Source: Imperialibacter sp. EC-SDR9 (GTDB taxonomy: Bacteria > Bacteroidota > Bacteroidia > Cytophagales > Cyclobacteriaceae). Taken from it: 64,000 nucleotides of DNA. Below the pieces are notes generated by a model that saw only the letters and a list, made by a program, of their open reading frames with translations, was not told the origin of the DNA and searched no databases. The stretch spans positions 1 to 64,000 of the forward strand of contig NZ_LR701594.1 in assembly GCF_902498805.1 (NCBI RefSeq), in the 5' to 3' direction. The position numbers and the translations under genes are program-made. Below, in pieces: positions 27,383 to 37,521 of the stretch; position 1 is the stretch's first letter; each line of letters starts with the position of its first letter.

Positions 27383-28584
27383 GCTTTCTTTTTTTGCGGT
27401 GCCAGCAATAGAAAAAAACCGACGGATGTTCCAATTGAAAGAACCCCGCAAACCCACCACAGCGTGGTGAAGTCGAATGCTCTGACAATATTTGTGCCTA
27501 ACGCAGGTGCCAGTACAAATGCCGCTGAATAGGCAAAAGAGTACATGCCCATATAAATTCCCCGGTTTTTTGGCCCCGACCTTTGTACCGTGTAGGTGGC
27601 CATAAACGGCATTGCCATAATCTCGGCGACACTAATGATCAACACTGCCAGGTAAAGGATGGGCTCGCTGTGTAACAGGTTGAGAATAATGAAGGCTAGT
27701 CCGTTGAGCAGGCTTCCTATCATCACCAGTCTCCTGATGCTGAATCTCTCACCCACGCTGTACACGATAATCATCTCCAGCAGGAATACGATGAAGCCAT
27801 TGAGCCCGATCAGCAATCCAATTTGTGACTCAGGCAACTGGTAGACGTCTTTATAATACAGAGGAAGGGTCATGAACAATTGAAAGAACACTGTAGCAAA
27901 AGAGAGCACTAACAGAACGAAAAGCACAAATCGCCAATCCTTTAATGCATTGAGAGGGGAAGAAGTAGCTTTTGTTTCGTCCTCTTTCTGTTCGTGCCCT
28001 TTTTTGTTTTTGAAATAGAAGAAGAAAAGAATGCCAGCCGATATGCAGGTGATTCCGTCAACAATGAAAAGAAGGTTATATGAGAAGGTGGCCAAAATAC
28101 CTCCAACCGCTGGCCCAAAAGAATAGCCCAAATTGATCGCCATTCTATTGAGACTGAAAGCCCGTGTTACATTTTCTGGCTTTGCGTAGTGAGCCACTGA
28201 CGACGAGTTGGCTGGTCGCAGCATTTCCGACACAGCGCTGATAGTGAATATACCAACGCACAAAGGCAAAAAATCGGCCAGATTGGCAACAAAAAAGAAC
28301 AGACTTCCACCACCCACAAGGCTAAAAAATTGCACCCAAAAATGACCGATTTTATCGGTGAGCCATCCTCCGACAAATGCACCGGTAATAGAGCCAACCC
28401 CGAAGAGGCTTAACAGGATGCCAGCCTGCTCTAAATCAAAGCCTAAAGAGGCTGTGAGGTACACACTAAGAAAGGGTACCACCATTGATCCGCTGCGGTT
28501 GATCAGCATCACAAGCGCCAAAATCCAGGCTGCTCTTGAGAGCCCACCGAAGGCATTTTTGTAAAGCGTTAGGACTCTAGTCAT
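27379..28584 (-). CDS. Major facilitator superfamily transporter
   Basis: This is a 401-residue protein with twelve predicted membrane helices and the MFS loop motif GGWLTDKIGHFW between helices 2 and 3. The central loop is charged (NKKGHEQKEDETK). It resembles MFS drug/sugar exporters of the MdtH/YdeR kind, but nothing fixes the substrate. It is divergent from the Ca2+/Na+ antiporter gene (167-bp gap) and shares a 4-bp stop overlap with the convergent AI-2E gene. Confidence 0.88.
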   Translation of the reverse strand: MTRVLTLYKNAFGGLSRAAWILALVMLINRSGSMVVPFLSVYLTASLGFDLEQAGILLSLFGVGSITGAFVGGWLTDKIGHFWVQFFSLVGGGSLFFFVANLADFLPLCVGIFTISAVSEMLRPANSSSVAHYAKPENVTRAFSLNRMAINLGYSFGPAVGGILATFSYNLLFIVDGITCISAGILFFFYFKNKKGHEQKEDETKATSSPLNALKDWRFVLFVLLVLSFATVFFQLFMTLPLYYKDVYQLPESQIGLLIGLNGFIVFLLEMIIVYSVGERFSIRRLVMIGSLLNGLAFIILNLLHSEPILYLAVLIISVAEIMAMPFMATYTVQRSGPKNRGIYMGMYSFAYSAAFVLAPALGTNIVRAFDFTTLWWVCGVLSIGTSVGFFLLLAPQKKKA

Positions 28585-28751
28585 TCATGTGTATTGACGA
28601 TGCGATATTCGAAAATTATTCCTTGTTGGGAGTGTAAAATCTCCAATTATTAAAAAATTGAATTATTCAGTAAAAAAATTAATCTATTCGAAGATAATTT
28701 AGTCGTTTTTCTTCTTACATTTCTTAGCTTTTAACCTAATTAATCGACCTT

Positions 28752-29708
28752 ATGACTCTTCACTTTATCCTGCTACTGGTAGGATTCGCTATCCTCATAA
28801 AAGGGGCTGACTGGATGGTTAGTGGTGCTTCATCCCTCGCTAAAAGAATCAACGTCTCCAATTTGATGATTGGACTTACAGTAGTTGCCTTCGGAACGTC
28901 TGCCCCAGAACTCACTGTTAACCTCTTTGCCTCGTCCAGCGGACTGAACGATGCCATGTTCGGCAACATCATAGGGAGTAACATATTCAATTTGTTATTC
29001 ATCCTTGGAGTTGCCGGCGTTATTTACCCATTGAGTGTGCAGCGGACGACTGTGAAATACGAAATTCCTTACTCTTTGTTTTCTGCACTGCTTCTTTTCT
29101 TTCTGGTCAACGACGCCATGTTCTTTGGTGCTGATCACAACTCACTCGGCCGGATAGATGCATTGGTGCTTCTGGTCTTTTTCGGTCTTTTTATGGCTTA
29201 CATTGTCAGGCAGGCAAAAAACGAAACGCAGCCAGAAGAAGAAATACAAACGATGACCTTGCTAAAATCGGTTTTGTTTGTCACCGTAGGGATTACGCTT
29301 TTGGTAGGAGGAGGTAAACTTGTGACGGATCATGCTGTAGCCATTGCAGCAAGCTTCGGGCTGAGCGAAAAGCTGATAGGGTTGACCATTTTGGCAGCAG
29401 GCACTTCACTTCCTGAACTGGCCACGTCGGCCGTCGCCGCCTACAGGCGAAATACAGACATTGCCATTGGTAATGTGGTGGGATCCAACATTTTTAACAT
29501 CCTGCTCATTTTGGGAATCAACGGAGGCATCCGGGAAATTCCCTATAACGCAACGTTGAACATGGATTTCTTTGTGATTTTCTTCGGATCCATTGCGCTG
29601 CTGCTTTTCATGTTCACCTTTAACCGCAACAAACTTGACAGAGTAGAAGCTGTGATGTTTCTGGTGGCATTTGTTGGCTATACGGGCTTCCTGATCTACC
29701 GCAACTAG
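28752..29708 (+). CDS. Calcium/sodium antiporter (CaCA family, YrbG-like)
   Basis: This is a 318-residue inner-membrane protein formed by two homologous halves of five helices each in opposite orientation. The alpha-repeat motifs are FGTSAPELTVNLFAS with GNIIGSNIFNLLFILG in the first half and AAGTSLPELATSAVAA with GNVVGSNIFNILLILG in the second; the glutamates in these repeats bind the cation. An acidic cytosolic loop (QPEEEIQTM) joins the halves. The expected role is Ca2+ extrusion in exchange for Na+ or H+. It ends one base before the convergent smc gene. Confidence 0.93.
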   Translation: MTLHFILLLVGFAILIKGADWMVSGASSLAKRINVSNLMIGLTVVAFGTSAPELTVNLFASSSGLNDAMFGNIIGSNIFNLLFILGVAGVIYPLSVQRTTVKYEIPYSLFSALLLFFLVNDAMFFGADHNSLGRIDALVLLVFFGLFMAYIVRQAKNETQPEEEIQTMTLLKSVLFVTVGITLLVGGGKLVTDHAVAIAASFGLSEKLIGLTILAAGTSLPELATSAVAAYRRNTDIAIGNVVGSNIFNILLILGINGGIREIPYNATLNMDFFVIFFGSIALLLFMFTFNRNKLDRVEAVMFLVAFVGYTGFLIYRN

Positions 29709-29709
29709 A

Positions 29710-32700
29710 TCAGGCCAATTCTCTCAAATCCACAGGTACCACTCTTGACACACCTTGCTCTATCATGGTGATACCGTAGATGATGTCGGTGCTTGACATC
29801 GTGCGCTTGTTGTGTGTCACTATGATGAATTGAGATTCCTTACTGAACGTTCTGATGATGTTATTGAACTTGTCAATATTGGCATCATCGAGAGGGGCAT
29901 CCACTTCATCAAAAATACAGAAGGGAGCTGGCTTCAGCAGGTATATCGAGAAAAGGAGGGAAATAGCCGTCAACGTTTTTTCACCACCTGAAAGCTGGTT
30001 GATGGTCAATGGCCGCTTGCCTTTTGGCTTGGCCATGATCTCAATCGGACTTTCCAACGGGTCGTCGGGATTGAGTAGCTTCAGCTCGCAGTCATCTTCT
30101 TCTGTGAAGAGAGATCGGAATACTTTGATAAAGTTGTCCCTGATCTTCTCGAAAGCATCGAGAAAGGTTTCCCTGGCCACAGCGTCGATTTCGCCTATAG
30201 TACTGATCAGCGACTCCTTGGCTTTGATCAGGTCATCTTTTTCTTTGATGATAAAGTCGTAGCGCTCTTTGATTTCCTCGAAGGCCTCCATGGCCATGGG
30301 GTTGATGGGGCCAATATTGTCAATTCTGGTCTTGAACCTGGAAACTTTCTCACGAAGCTCTTCATCCGAAATGTCGGCAAACGGATTCTCTTTCACTTCT
30401 TCTCCTTCTACCGGAGCTTGCTCCTTCAGCAAATCGTCGAGGTCAATGTTGAATTCGACGGAAAGACGCTCTTTTACAGCGCTCAGTTGTAGTTTAGTTT
30501 CATTTAGCTGGTTTTGGAATTCCATCAGCATCAGGTCGGTACTTTCCCTGCGACGTTGAATCTCCCTGCTCTCTTTCTCCAGCTCATCTATCAGCCCACG
30601 ACTGCTGTAGTATTCTTTTTCTGCTTCATTAACGCCTACTTCTATCGCTTCCCTTTCGGAGTACATGGCCACCAACTCATCGTCATTCATCTCCGCTTTT
30701 TCCACGAGAGCTTTAATTTCTTCCTCGGTTTGCTTCAGCTCACTTTGGTTGCGCTCAATCCTTTCTTTGGAGCTTTCGTAGGTGTTTTCCTTGAAGCTGA
30801 TTTCCTGAGCGATGCTCGCTACCTTGTTCTCCTGCTGGTGGTAAGAAATGTTTTCCTGGTTGAATGCTGCCGACTTTTGACTTAAGATTTCTTGAAAGAC
30901 CTGTAGTTCACTGTTCTTTGAAGCCAGGTTCTCTTCGTCGCTTTTTTGCAAGTCTTGTTCACGCTCTGCTTTTGGTTGCAGGGTGCGCAATTCTTCGGTA
31001 AGCACCTCAATCCTGTCGATAATGTCTTCCCTCTTAGTGGTGTTGGAGGTGAGCATTTTCGAAAACTGCTCCTGCTTGGTTCTTATAGAAACATACTCCT
31101 CGTTGATCTGATTCAGGTCGGGAAGCAGCGCTTCAATTCTCTCCTTCTTGCTGGAAGCTTTCAGCGCATTCAGGTCGGCTTGATTGCTTTCGATACTCTG
31201 CTGAATTTCATCCAACTTTTTGTTGAGCGCTTTTATTTCAACAGCGAGTTTTTCAAGGTTCTTGGCACGACCAATCCTTTTTCCTTCAAAAAGGCCCACT
31301 GCTCCGCCTGATATGGAATAGTGACGACGGGTAACCTTTCCATTTTTTGTTATGAAAATAGCATCATCTACATCTGGCAGGTCGGTGTGGTGGTTGGTAG
31401 AGATGTAAACGTTGTCAAGAATGAAGCTGACAAGCTTCTTGTATTTGCCGTCAAACTCCACCACCTCAGTGGCCGGAATAGCGTTCTGAATGATCTTGGT
31501 GCTGGTAGGTTTGAACTTGTCAAACTTTTCCAGAATGAAGAAATGGGCCTTGCCTTTGGCAGCGTCGCTCAGCAAGTTGATCGCCTGATAGGCATTAGCC
31601 TCACTCTCTACTATATAGTAGTTCATGTAAGGCTCGAGAAAATTCTCGATCGTCACCCTGTATTCTTCTGGGCAAGTGATAACATCGGAAAGGAGGGGAG
31701 CATCTTTTCCCCAGGAAGAGTTCTTTTTCAGGAATTTGATAGCTTCAGGGAAGCCTTCCAAGTTTTCGACCAGCGATTTGGTGAGCGCATACTCATTTTG
31801 CCGGGCATCAAGCTTACGGCTCACCTGGGTGCCTTCCTCTTTGATGACTTCCAGCGTTTTGCTTATACTCTCAATTCTACTTTGAACAGCTTCTTCTTCC
31901 GACTTAAGCTTGTCGATTTCTTTTTGTCTTTCGGCCCTCAGTTCACCTACTTCCTGCAACTTAATTTCAAACTCTTCCAGGTTGGCCGATTGCTCCGTCG
32001 TGTCGGAAGCTGCTTTGTCCAGTTCCTGCTTGAGCGTGGATAGCTGGATTTGTTTGATCTCCAGGTCTTTGGTAAGCTGATACACCTCTTCCCTGCTTTG
32101 CCGGAAGTTGCGGTTGAGGATGTTGACTTCCTCCTGAAGAGCCGCTGTTTCTGTTTTCTGGTGGTCATACTCACCTTTGAGCCGGTCGAGCTTCGCCGCT
32201 ACTTCCGATAGGATCTTATCGGCTACCTGCTTTTCCTTGGTAAGACTTTCAATAGAAAAGGATGCCCGCTCGTTGCTTTTCCTGTCCTGCTCAATTTGCT
32301 CTCTGAGGTTTTCATTTTTGTCATTCAGGAAGCGGAGCCTTTCGTTCTTGATTTTCTTCTCGCTTTCGTACGACCTTATCTTACCTACATGTTCATTCAG
32401 CGCTTTTTGTCTTGAGCTGAGCTGCTTTTCTTTGGCTATCAAATCGGCCTTAGACTTCTCAATAGCCGCTTCTTTCTCCGCAAGCTGCCGGTTCAGACTT
32501 AGCTTCAGGTCGTTTTCAGTCTCTATTTTGCTCTTTCCATCCCGAAATGATTGCTGATGTTTTTCAACTGTTTTCCTGGCGAGGGCTATGCTGGCCTCTT
32601 TGTATTCCTCTTTAATTTTATAGTATTGCTGCGCCTGACGGGCCTGTTTTTCAAGGCTTTTCAGGTTTTTTTCTATTTCAAACAGAAGGTCTTCCACCCT

Positions 32701-33267
32701 GGCAAGATCAGCATCGGTGTCGCTGAGCTTCCGCAGCGTTTCCTTCTTCCTTACTTTAAATTTCGAAATACCAGCTGCTTCTTCAAAAAGACCACGCCTT
32801 GAGTTGTCTTTGTCATTGAGGATATCGTCGACCATCTTAAGCTCGATAATGGCATAGCTGTTTGACGCTATCCCAGTATCAAGAAAAAGATTGGAAATGT
32901 CTTTCAGTCGGCAGGTAACACCATTCAATTCATATTCGCTTTCACCCGACCTGTAGTAGCGACGGGTGATGGTGACCTGAGAATATTCGGTAGGAAGGAG
33001 GTTTTTAGTGTTGTTGAAGGTGAGAGAAACCTCGGCAAGGTTGGTAGGCTTTCTTTTTTTTGTTCCGTTAAAGATCACATTCTCCATTTTGTCGGAACGG
33101 AGCATGCGTGACCTTTGTTCGCCAAGTACCCAGCGAATGGAATCGACCACATTGGACTTGCCGCAGCCATTTGGACCAACGATGCCGGTGATGCCTTCAT
33201 CGAAGTTGATCACCACTTTATCCCCAAAGCTCTTAAACCCCCGAATCTCAAGTTTCGTCAACTGCAT
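29710..33267 (-). CDS. smc: Chromosome segregation protein SMC
   Basis: This is a 1185-residue condensin ATPase, normal for SMC. The N-terminal head has Walker A GPNGCGKSNVVDSIRWVLGE; two long coiled coils flank a hinge domain (~520-650, FLEPYMNYYIVESE to HYSISGGAVG); the C-terminal head has the ABC signature LSGGEKTLTAIS and Walker B FCIFDEVDAPLDDANI. It organises and segregates chromosomes as a dimer, normally with ScpA and ScpB, which are not in this window. It stands alone between a calcium antiporter and a divergent small membrane protein gene. Confidence 0.97.
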   Translation of the reverse strand: MQLTKLEIRGFKSFGDKVVINFDEGITGIVGPNGCGKSNVVDSIRWVLGEQRSRMLRSDKMENVIFNGTKKRKPTNLAEVSLTFNNTKNLLPTEYSQVTITRRYYRSGESEYELNGVTCRLKDISNLFLDTGIASNSYAIIELKMVDDILNDKDNSRRGLFEEAAGISKFKVRKKETLRKLSDTDADLARVEDLLFEIEKNLKSLEKQARQAQQYYKIKEEYKEASIALARKTVEKHQQSFRDGKSKIETENDLKLSLNRQLAEKEAAIEKSKADLIAKEKQLSSRQKALNEHVGKIRSYESEKKIKNERLRFLNDKNENLREQIEQDRKSNERASFSIESLTKEKQVADKILSEVAAKLDRLKGEYDHQKTETAALQEEVNILNRNFRQSREEVYQLTKDLEIKQIQLSTLKQELDKAASDTTEQSANLEEFEIKLQEVGELRAERQKEIDKLKSEEEAVQSRIESISKTLEVIKEEGTQVSRKLDARQNEYALTKSLVENLEGFPEAIKFLKKNSSWGKDAPLLSDVITCPEEYRVTIENFLEPYMNYYIVESEANAYQAINLLSDAAKGKAHFFILEKFDKFKPTSTKIIQNAIPATEVVEFDGKYKKLVSFILDNVYISTNHHTDLPDVDDAIFITKNGKVTRRHYSISGGAVGLFEGKRIGRAKNLEKLAVEIKALNKKLDEIQQSIESNQADLNALKASSKKERIEALLPDLNQINEEYVSIRTKQEQFSKMLTSNTTKREDIIDRIEVLTEELRTLQPKAEREQDLQKSDEENLASKNSELQVFQEILSQKSAAFNQENISYHQQENKVASIAQEISFKENTYESSKERIERNQSELKQTEEEIKALVEKAEMNDDELVAMYSEREAIEVGVNEAEKEYYSSRGLIDELEKESREIQRRRESTDLMLMEFQNQLNETKLQLSAVKERLSVEFNIDLDDLLKEQAPVEGEEVKENPFADISDEELREKVSRFKTRIDNIGPINPMAMEAFEEIKERYDFIIKEKDDLIKAKESLISTIGEIDAVARETFLDAFEKIRDNFIKVFRSLFTEEDDCELKLLNPDDPLESPIEIMAKPKGKRPLTINQLSGGEKTLTAISLLFSIYLLKPAPFCIFDEVDAPLDDANIDKFNNIIRTFSKESQFIIVTHNKRTMSSTDIIYGITMIEQGVSRVVPVDLRELA

Positions 33268-33410
33268 GCGGCAAAAATATTCATTAACCTTTAAATGTTA
33301 TCAACAAAATGGGGCTCAAAGGGGGCTAGTTATCAACATTACGCTGATACTTGTCCTCTTTTTTGGGGCAGACAGCAAAAATAACATTCAATGACTTATA
33401 TTTGAGGTAT

Positions 33411-33989
33411 ATGGATAGAGACGTCATCATTTACATTGTTATGGCCATTATTTATTTTGTGGTCAGAAACCTGAAGAAGAAGCCAAAAGCGCCTGAGGTT
33501 CAGGAAAGAAGGTCTCAAAGCGATGATGACTATGAAAGCCAGCCGGAGCCGACATCCACGCCACCCATGAGCTTCGAAGACCTGCTGAAGGAGCTGACCA
33601 GCGGAGGTAAAACTGCTCAAAAGCCACCCCAGCAACCAGCGCCTGAGCCCAGCCGCTCTTTCGAATTTCCGTCTGACGGAAAAAACTATGAAGACGTACA
33701 TGATGAGTGGGAAGACAAGGAAATTGCCACAGTGAAAGAGGGTAGCCACACCAGGCTTTTTTCTGATGAAGAAACAAAAAGAATTTATCAGGAATCAATC
33801 CATATCGATCACAGCAAAGACGACGAGCTTTCAGCGCAGCTTGAAAGAGCCAAAAGCAGGTTCAAGGAATTTGAGATCAAAGAAGAGGACAATTCAGCTT
33901 TTCGGGACGAAATTGTAGATATGCTTTCCGATCAGCACGGTGCCAAGAAGGCCATCATCCTTGGCGAAATTCTCAACAGAAAGTATTGA
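33411..33989 (+). CDS. Small membrane-anchored acidic protein, unknown function
   Basis: This protein has 192 residues from the ATG at 33411, preceded by TTGAGGTAT; the frame extends upstream without support. One N-terminal membrane helix (VIIYIVMAIIYFVVRNL) is followed by a basic stop-transfer (KKKPK), a proline/glutamine-rich disordered linker, and an acidic helical C-terminus (ELSAQLERAKSRFKEFEIKEED) ending KKAIILGEILNRKY. This layout is frequent in Bacteroidota beside smc-like genes, but I know no function. It diverges from smc and abuts the convergent DUF4159 gene with no gap. Confidence 0.8.
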   Translation: MDRDVIIYIVMAIIYFVVRNLKKKPKAPEVQERRSQSDDDYESQPEPTSTPPMSFEDLLKELTSGGKTAQKPPQQPAPEPSRSFEFPSDGKNYEDVHDEWEDKEIATVKEGSHTRLFSDEETKRIYQESIHIDHSKDDELSAQLERAKSRFKEFEIKEEDNSAFRDEIVDMLSDQHGAKKAIILGEILNRKY

Positions 33990-34649
33990 TCAGAAGCTGG
34001 TGAAACAGTAGGCAATAATGTTGGCGCCCATTTGCAGGGCTTTTTGCCGTACAGTCTCCGGGTCGTTGTAGATCGATTGATCCTCCCAGCCATTTCCCAG
34101 ATCGCACTCGTAAGAATAAAAGCAAACAAGCCTTCCTTCATAAATAAGACCATACCCCATGGGGGCTTTGCCGTCGTGTTCATGGATTTTGGGTAGACCT
34201 TCAGCAAATTGGTATTTCTGGTGGTAAATGGGATGTGAAAAAGGAAGCTCTATAAACTCCAGTTCAGGAAACACCTTCTTCATTTCGAGGCGCACAAACT
34301 GATCGAGACCATAATTGTCATCGATATGCAAAAAGCCACCTGAAACAAGGTATTCCCTGAGGTTGGTTGCTTCCGGATCGGAAAAGAGCACGTTGCCATG
34401 CCCAGTCATGTACACATAGGGATACAAGAAAATCTCAGGACTGCCTACGTCAACAGCGTCTTCGGAAGGTGCAAGGGCCGTGCCCAGGGTTTCGTTACAA
34501 AATTTAGCCAGGTTGGGCAGTGCAGTCTTATTGGCGTACCAGTCGCCACCCCCGTGATATTTCAGCTTGGCAATTTTCATAGTATTGTCCTGCTGGGCGA
34601 GAGCCCCGAAACCCAACATGACAAGTGCCAAAAAGGAAACTTTCTTCAT
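33990..34649 (-). CDS. Exported DUF4159 protein
   Basis: This is a 219-residue protein with a signal peptide (~1-18, LALVMLGFGALAQ). The DUF4159 domain fills the rest: KIAKLKYHGGGDWYANKTALPNL (quoted in part), FLYPYVYMTGHGNVLFS, REYLVSGGFLHIDDNYG, then ELPFSHPIYHQKY. The fold resembles class I glutamine amidotransferase-like or von Willebrand-associated modules, where DUF4159 often accompanies gliding or MoxR/VWA genes. No function is established. It lies 5 bp after the HAD gene on the same strand. Confidence 0.87.
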   Translation of the reverse strand: MKKVSFLALVMLGFGALAQQDNTMKIAKLKYHGGGDWYANKTALPNLAKFCNETLGTALAPSEDAVDVGSPEIFLYPYVYMTGHGNVLFSDPEATNLREYLVSGGFLHIDDNYGLDQFVRLEMKKVFPELEFIELPFSHPIYHQKYQFAEGLPKIHEHDGKAPMGYGLIYEGRLVCFYSYECDLGNGWEDQSIYNDPETVRQKALQMGANIIAYCFTSF

Positions 34650-34654
34650 AACTA

Positions 34655-35308
34655 CTAAAAAAGAGACGTTAGCTTATCAACGGTGAGTCCGTTGAAATCG
34701 TTTATCACAAGGTCTGAATGGCTGATTTCATGTGCTGGATGGGTTGTAGCCAGTCCAATCACTTTTGCTCCTGCGTTCTTTCCAGCTTCAATCCCCGATA
34801 GGGCATCTTCTAACACGATGGAATCTTCGGCTTTTGCACCAAGCTTTTCTGCCAACTTCAAATACACTTCTGGAGCAGGCTTGCCCACGCTCACTTCACT
34901 GCCATTTACTATTGCAGCAAAGTACTTCCGAAGATCAAGCCCGTCTAATGTGAAGGCAATATTCTCAGGAGGCGCTGAACTACCAACGCCCACGGCAATC
35001 CCGGCATCCATGGCCAGGCGCAAGAAATTTACCAAGCCGGGAGTTGGTTTTTGATGTGGAGCATATAGCTGTCTGTAAATCTCCTCTTTTTCGGCACCAA
35101 GGGACTGGATCACATCTGGGTTTTTTTCATCAGGGAAGAAGTGGGCCATGGTAGCCGAAATGGTCCTTCCGTTGATGTGTTTTTTATACTCGACTTCGTC
35201 AAGGTGGAAGCCATGTCGCTTTGAAAACTCCATCCACGCTTTCAGGTGAAATTGGTGATTGTCGACGATCACTCCGTCCATGTCGAACAATAAGGCGGCT
35301 GGCTTCAT
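34655..35308 (-). CDS. HAD superfamily phosphatase/phosphomutase (beta-phosphoglucomutase-like)
   Basis: This is a 217-residue cytosolic enzyme. Motif I is LLFDMDGVIVDN with the nucleophile and acid/base aspartates; the helical cap follows (KHINGRTISATMAHFFPDE); motif II is in VGSSAPPENI, motif III the lysine in VSVGKPAPEVYLK, and motif IV EDALSGIEAGKNAGAKVIGL with the Mg2+ aspartate. The cap type and the second Asp of DxD fit the beta-PGM/phosphatase subfamily (sugar phosphates). The substrate is not determined. It is divergent from the aquaporin gene. Confidence 0.9.
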   Translation of the reverse strand: MKPAALLFDMDGVIVDNHQFHLKAWMEFSKRHGFHLDEVEYKKHINGRTISATMAHFFPDEKNPDVIQSLGAEKEEIYRQLYAPHQKPTPGLVNFLRLAMDAGIAVGVGSSAPPENIAFTLDGLDLRKYFAAIVNGSEVSVGKPAPEVYLKLAEKLGAKAEDSIVLEDALSGIEAGKNAGAKVIGLATTHPAHEISHSDLVINDFNGLTVDKLTSLF

Positions 35309-35401
35309 GTATTTGCGTGGTTAAATAGCGCTGGGCGTAAAATTAGCCGAGCGAATGGCGGTTCCAAATCATCTTCGTATATTTTCGCAAAAAGACAACA
35401 C

Positions 35402-36193
35402 ATGAACCCATACCTAGGAGAATTTATTGGAACGATGGTCTTGCTCTATTTTGGCAACGGAGTGAACGCCGCCACCACACTTAAAGGAAGTTATGCACAA
35501 AATGCAGGTTGGCTCACCATCTGTATTGGCTGGGGGCTTGGGGTAACGCTCGGTATTTATGCTGTAGGCGGCATTAGCGGAGCTCATTTAAATCCCGCTG
35601 TTACGCTTGGCTTGTATGCAGCAGGTGAGTTTCCTGCCGACATGATAGCAGGGTATATGCTTGCTCAAATGGCTGGTGCTTTTTGTGGAGCCTGTTTAGC
35701 GTATTTTCATTTCTTGCCTCACTGGAAAGCCACAGAAGATGCCGCTGCCAAACTGGGAGTGTTTTCGACTGGTCCGGCTATAAAGAGCACGAGCGCTAAC
35801 GTACTTTCTGAGTTTATGGGCACTTTTATCTTAATCTTTGCGATTTTGTTCATCGGTGCGAATGAGTTCACGGAGGGATTGAACCCATTGGTAGTAGGAG
35901 GGTTAATCACTGCAATTGGTTTGTCGCACGGAGGAACCACAGGTTTCGCTATCAATCCAGCCAGAGACCTGGGACCGAGAATAGCCCACGCCGTATTGCC
36001 TATCCATGGTAAGGGCGTATCTAACTGGGGGTATTCGTGGGTGCCTGTGCTGGGGCCTCTGGCGGGAGGGGCGACGGGAGCAGCTCTTTATAAATTCTTA
36101 TTTAACGATGAGGTGAGCATGTTTTTGTCTGCTGGGGTAATCTTTTTTGCTATTATTGTCACTCTCAGCCTGCTGGAAAACAAGAAGCTATAG
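35402..36193 (+). CDS. Aquaglyceroporin (MIP family, GlpF-like)
   Basis: This is a 263-residue channel with six membrane helices and two half-helices carrying the NPA motifs HLNPAVTLG and [10 protein letters not shown]. The aspartate right after the second NPAR is typical of glycerol-conducting members rather than strict water channels. It conducts glycerol and probably water. No glycerol kinase follows; instead mscL is next after 40 bp, so here the channel may serve osmotic adjustment rather than glycerol catabolism. That role is inferred from context. Confidence 0.92.
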   Translation: MNPYLGEFIGTMVLLYFGNGVNAATTLKGSYAQNAGWLTICIGWGLGVTLGIYAVGGISGAHLNPAVTLGLYAAGEFPADMIAGYMLAQMAGAFCGACLAYFHFLPHWKATEDAAAKLGVFSTGPAIKSTSANVLSEFMGTFILIFAILFIGANEFTEGLNPLVVGGLITAIGLSHGGTTGFAINPARDLGPRIAHAVLPIHGKGVSNWGYSWVPVLGPLAGGATGAALYKFLFNDEVSMFLSAGVIFFAIIVTLSLLENKKL

Positions 36194-36233
36194 AACATTA
36201 TATCTCAATCTACTACCAACACAAATCGTAAAC

Positions 36234-36644
36234 ATGGGAATTTTAAAAGAATTCAAGGACTTTGCCATGAAAGGCAATGTGATTGACCTGGCCACCGCAG
36301 TAATCATTGGTGGGGCATTTGGAAAAATTGTTTCATCACTTGTAAATGACATCCTGATGCCGCCAATAGGGATGCTGCTTGGTAATGTCAACTTCCGGGA
36401 TCTAAACGTCGTTATTCAGGAGGCAGTTGGTGAGAAGGCAGCTGTAACAATTAATTACGGTGCTTTTACCCAGACTGTGATTGATTTCATTATCATTGCC
36501 TTCTCCATTTTTATGGTTATTAAAGGCTATAAACGAATGGAGAAGAAAAGAGAGGAGGCACCAGCGCCAGCAGGCCCGCCGACACCAAGCAATGAAGAAA
36601 AATTACTTACTGAGATCAGAGATTTGCTGAAAGCTCAGAAGTAA
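36234..36644 (+). CDS. mscL: Large-conductance mechanosensitive channel MscL
   Basis: This protein has 136 residues from the ATG at 36234, which gives the usual MscL start [23 protein letters not shown] (quoted in part). TM1 ([22 protein letters not shown]) includes the gate region, TM2 is [15 protein letters not shown], and the C-terminal helix [16 protein letters not shown] is conserved. It opens on membrane stretch to release solutes after hypo-osmotic shock. It is 40 bp downstream of the aquaglyceroporin gene, and the exported paralog pair follows. Confidence 0.96.
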   Translation: MGILKEFKDFAMKGNVIDLATAVIIGGAFGKIVSSLVNDILMPPIGMLLGNVNFRDLNVVIQEAVGEKAAVTINYGAFTQTVIDFIIIAFSIFMVIKGYKRMEKKREEAPAPAGPPTPSNEEKLLTEIRDLLKAQK

Positions 36645-36739
36645 CCGCTCCGCTCCAAAATTATATCGGCTGTAAGGAAACGTTGAATTGGATTCAACGT
36701 ATTATCTTGCTGTCGATTCTTTTTTTAATACAAACGAGT

Positions 36740-37513
36740 ATGCTGAAACTTCAATTGAAAGGAGCCGTTGCGCTGGCGCTGCTCTGCTTTTTAAACTACC
36801 AAACAGAGGCGCAAGCCATATTGAACAAAGTGAAATCAGCAGCCAAGAACAAAGCTGCCAACGCCATTTTTGGTGACAATGACGCACCGTCTACACCCAG
36901 TGTTTCTGAAGGTGATGAACGATCTGGGCGACCTATGAATAACACGTCCGGAGGCCTTATCACAACCCCGCCCGATGTAGGAAAGAGCATTGCAACTGCC
37001 GAGTCTTCATTTTCTGCTAAGAAATATGGCGAAGCCAGGTATGCACTACAACAGGCCATTGTGGGGATAGAAATGGAAATGGGCAACAAGGTAATGGAGT
37101 CTCTTCCTGAAAAAGTGGCTGGCATAGCCTTTGTCAAGGAGAGCGATAAGGTCACAAGTACCGGAATGGCTTTTGTCGGGTTAACCATTTTCAGGGAATA
37201 CTACAACAACGACAAAGCCATAGATATAACTGTTGCCAATAATTCTTCCTTACTCATGTCGGCCAATATGTACCTGGCCAATCCGGCTTATACTTCAGGT
37301 CAGGAGAACATCAAATCAGTGACGGTGCAGGGTTTTAAGGGTGTGTTGGAGTTTTCCGAATACGATGGTTACAAACTGTCGGTGCCTCTCGGGCAGACAA
37401 GCATAGCGATCATGAAAATGGTAAATTTTGCTGACGAATCAGCTGCGCTAAAAGTATCGGACGCCTTTGATTTGGCGGGCATTCAAAAACAGTTGGGCGA
37501 TAAGATTAACTAA
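36740..37513 (+). CDS. Exported protein of unknown function, paralog 1
   Basis: This protein has about 257 residues from the ATG at 36740, chosen because a signal peptide follows (LKGAVALALLCFLNYQTEAQA); a TTG at 36683 with AAGGAAA before it would add 19 hydrophobic residues. A basic segment (LNKVKSAAKNKAANAIFG) and a linker precede a domain (~100-257) with SSFSAKKYGEARYALQQAIVGIE, SLPEKVAGIAFVKESDKV and a C-terminal amphipathic part. This domain is clearly homologous to the following gene's product. I do not recognise the family. It lies directly after mscL in the osmotic region. Confidence 0.75.
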   Translation: MLKLQLKGAVALALLCFLNYQTEAQAILNKVKSAAKNKAANAIFGDNDAPSTPSVSEGDERSGRPMNNTSGGLITTPPDVGKSIATAESSFSAKKYGEARYALQQAIVGIEMEMGNKVMESLPEKVAGIAFVKESDKVTSTGMAFVGLTIFREYYNNDKAIDITVANNSSLLMSANMYLANPAYTSGQENIKSVTVQGFKGVLEFSEYDGYKLSVPLGQTSIAIMKMVNFADESAALKVSDAFDLAGIQKQLGDKIN

Positions 37514-37521
37514 GATTTAAG

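Noticed and set aside
31321-32043. Long plus-strand frame inside smc
   Set aside because: It is a shadow of the well-supported smc coding sequence on the other strand and encodes no recognisable domain.
33397-33404. TATATTTG just before the 33411 gene as a -7 promoter box
   Set aside because: It lies only 6 bp before the start codon and lacks a -33 element at the right distance.
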